The translations under genes and the position numbers were made by a program. Below, in pieces: positions 5,599-5,896 of a DNA stretch of 5,896 nucleotides. A model generated the notes under the pieces. That model saw only the letters and a program-made list of their open reading frames with translations, was not told where the DNA came from and searched no databases. Within the stretch, counting starts at the first letter, position 1; every line of letters begins with the position of its first letter. This DNA is from Deltaproteobacteria bacterium. GTDB taxonomy: Bacteria > Myxococcota > B64-G9. The stretch is taken from NCBI GenBank assembly GCA_030591745.1, contig JAUVAM010000279.1, positions 1 to 5,896 on the forward strand, read 5' to 3'.

Positions 5599-5896
5599 AT
5601 GAACTTGGAATTGACTGGTCGGAAGCAGAAGAAGAGCCCTTGGGTGCCGCTTTTGGGCGTGGCTTTGTTCTTCGGCCCTGGTGGGATGACATACGGATTC
5701 GCCGTCGGTGAGGCTCGGCACTTCGGAAACGACTGGGTCTACATCTCGACACCCTTGCTGTTGCTCGCCGGTTGCTGTCTGGCGCTGGCCCTGTGGCGAC
5801 TGTTCGGCAAGGCGGGGTTGGCGATTGGCGTGGCTCTTTCCTTGGGCGGGTTGGGGGCGGCCTACATCCAGTTGGACAACAAGATCGCTATGCGGC
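5599..5896 (+). CDS. Polytopic membrane protein, N-terminal part (3' end outside window)
   Basis: The frame is open to the right edge, with 99 codons visible. A short basic cytoplasmic-looking N-terminus (TGRKQKKS) is followed by three hydrophobic stretches, near residues 15-35 (WVPLLGVALFFGPGGM), 48-66 (TPLLLLAGCCLALALW) and 71-89 (AGLAIGVALSLGGLGAAYI). No family is recognised. The frame is closed upstream by TGA at 5578-5580, so the start is either the ATG at 5599 or the GTG at 5590. GGAG (5584-5587) is 11 nt from the ATG and 2 nt from the GTG, so neither spacing is ideal. The gene lies 71 bp after the small lipoprotein and may share its transcript. Confidence 0.7.
   Translation, partial: MNLELTGRKQKKSPWVPLLGVALFFGPGGMTYGFAVGEARHFGNDWVYISTPLLLLAGCCLALALWRLFGKAGLAIGVALSLGGLGAAYIQLDNKIAMR

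Noticed and set aside
5487..5711. 74-codon plus-strand frame overlapping the lipoprotein end and the membrane-protein start
   Set aside because: It overlaps two better-supported genes, has no ribosome binding site and no recognisable motif. The alternative frame gives clear transmembrane segments and stays open to the edge.

Overview
The window looks like an ordinary chromosomal stretch from a GC-rich, predatory- or deltaproteobacterial-type bacterium (Myxococcota, Bradymonadota or a relative). The main clues are the aspartate-rich CDGxDNDCDGxxDE motif (MopE-like) next to a lipobox, two cysteine-rich lipoproteins, and gene products resembling the multi-copy secreted lipoproteins of these lineages. 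The taxon is an inference. No RNA genes, insertion sequences, CRISPR arrays or phage genes are visible.

Layout, left to right. Positions 1-665 (minus) hold the N-terminal 221 codons of alanyl-tRNA synthetase, cut by the window edge. A 164-bp divergent spacer with a candidate promoter on each strand separates it from an extremely cysteine-rich lipoprotein (830-2452, plus; 79 Cys). That protein is built from six repeats of about 80 residues, in two types, in the order A-A-B-A-B-A. A 148-bp gap containing a perfect 19-bp inverted repeat leads to a small basic protein with two CGC motifs (2601-3083, plus), of unknown function. Its last 62 bp overlap, tail to tail, the end of a minus-strand operon.

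That operon (4922 down to 3022) encodes a thioredoxin-reductase-like FAD protein without the CxxC redox pair. It overlaps by ATGA a compact radical-SAM enzyme of the RlmN/Cfr superfamily. The second protein keeps the CxxxCxxC cluster, the GEP motif and the C-terminal NCGQ cysteine. It has a short N-terminus and an Asn where RlmN/Cfr carry their second catalytic Cys. The tight coupling suggests that the flavoprotein serves the radical-SAM enzyme, perhaps as its reductase. This pair is the most interesting part of the window.

A 266-bp divergent spacer follows, then a plus-strand pair: a small 8+1-Cys lipoprotein (5189-5527) and the start of a polytopic membrane protein (5599 to the edge). The three plus-strand proteins of unknown function show no clear link to the radical-SAM/flavoprotein operon beyond proximity.
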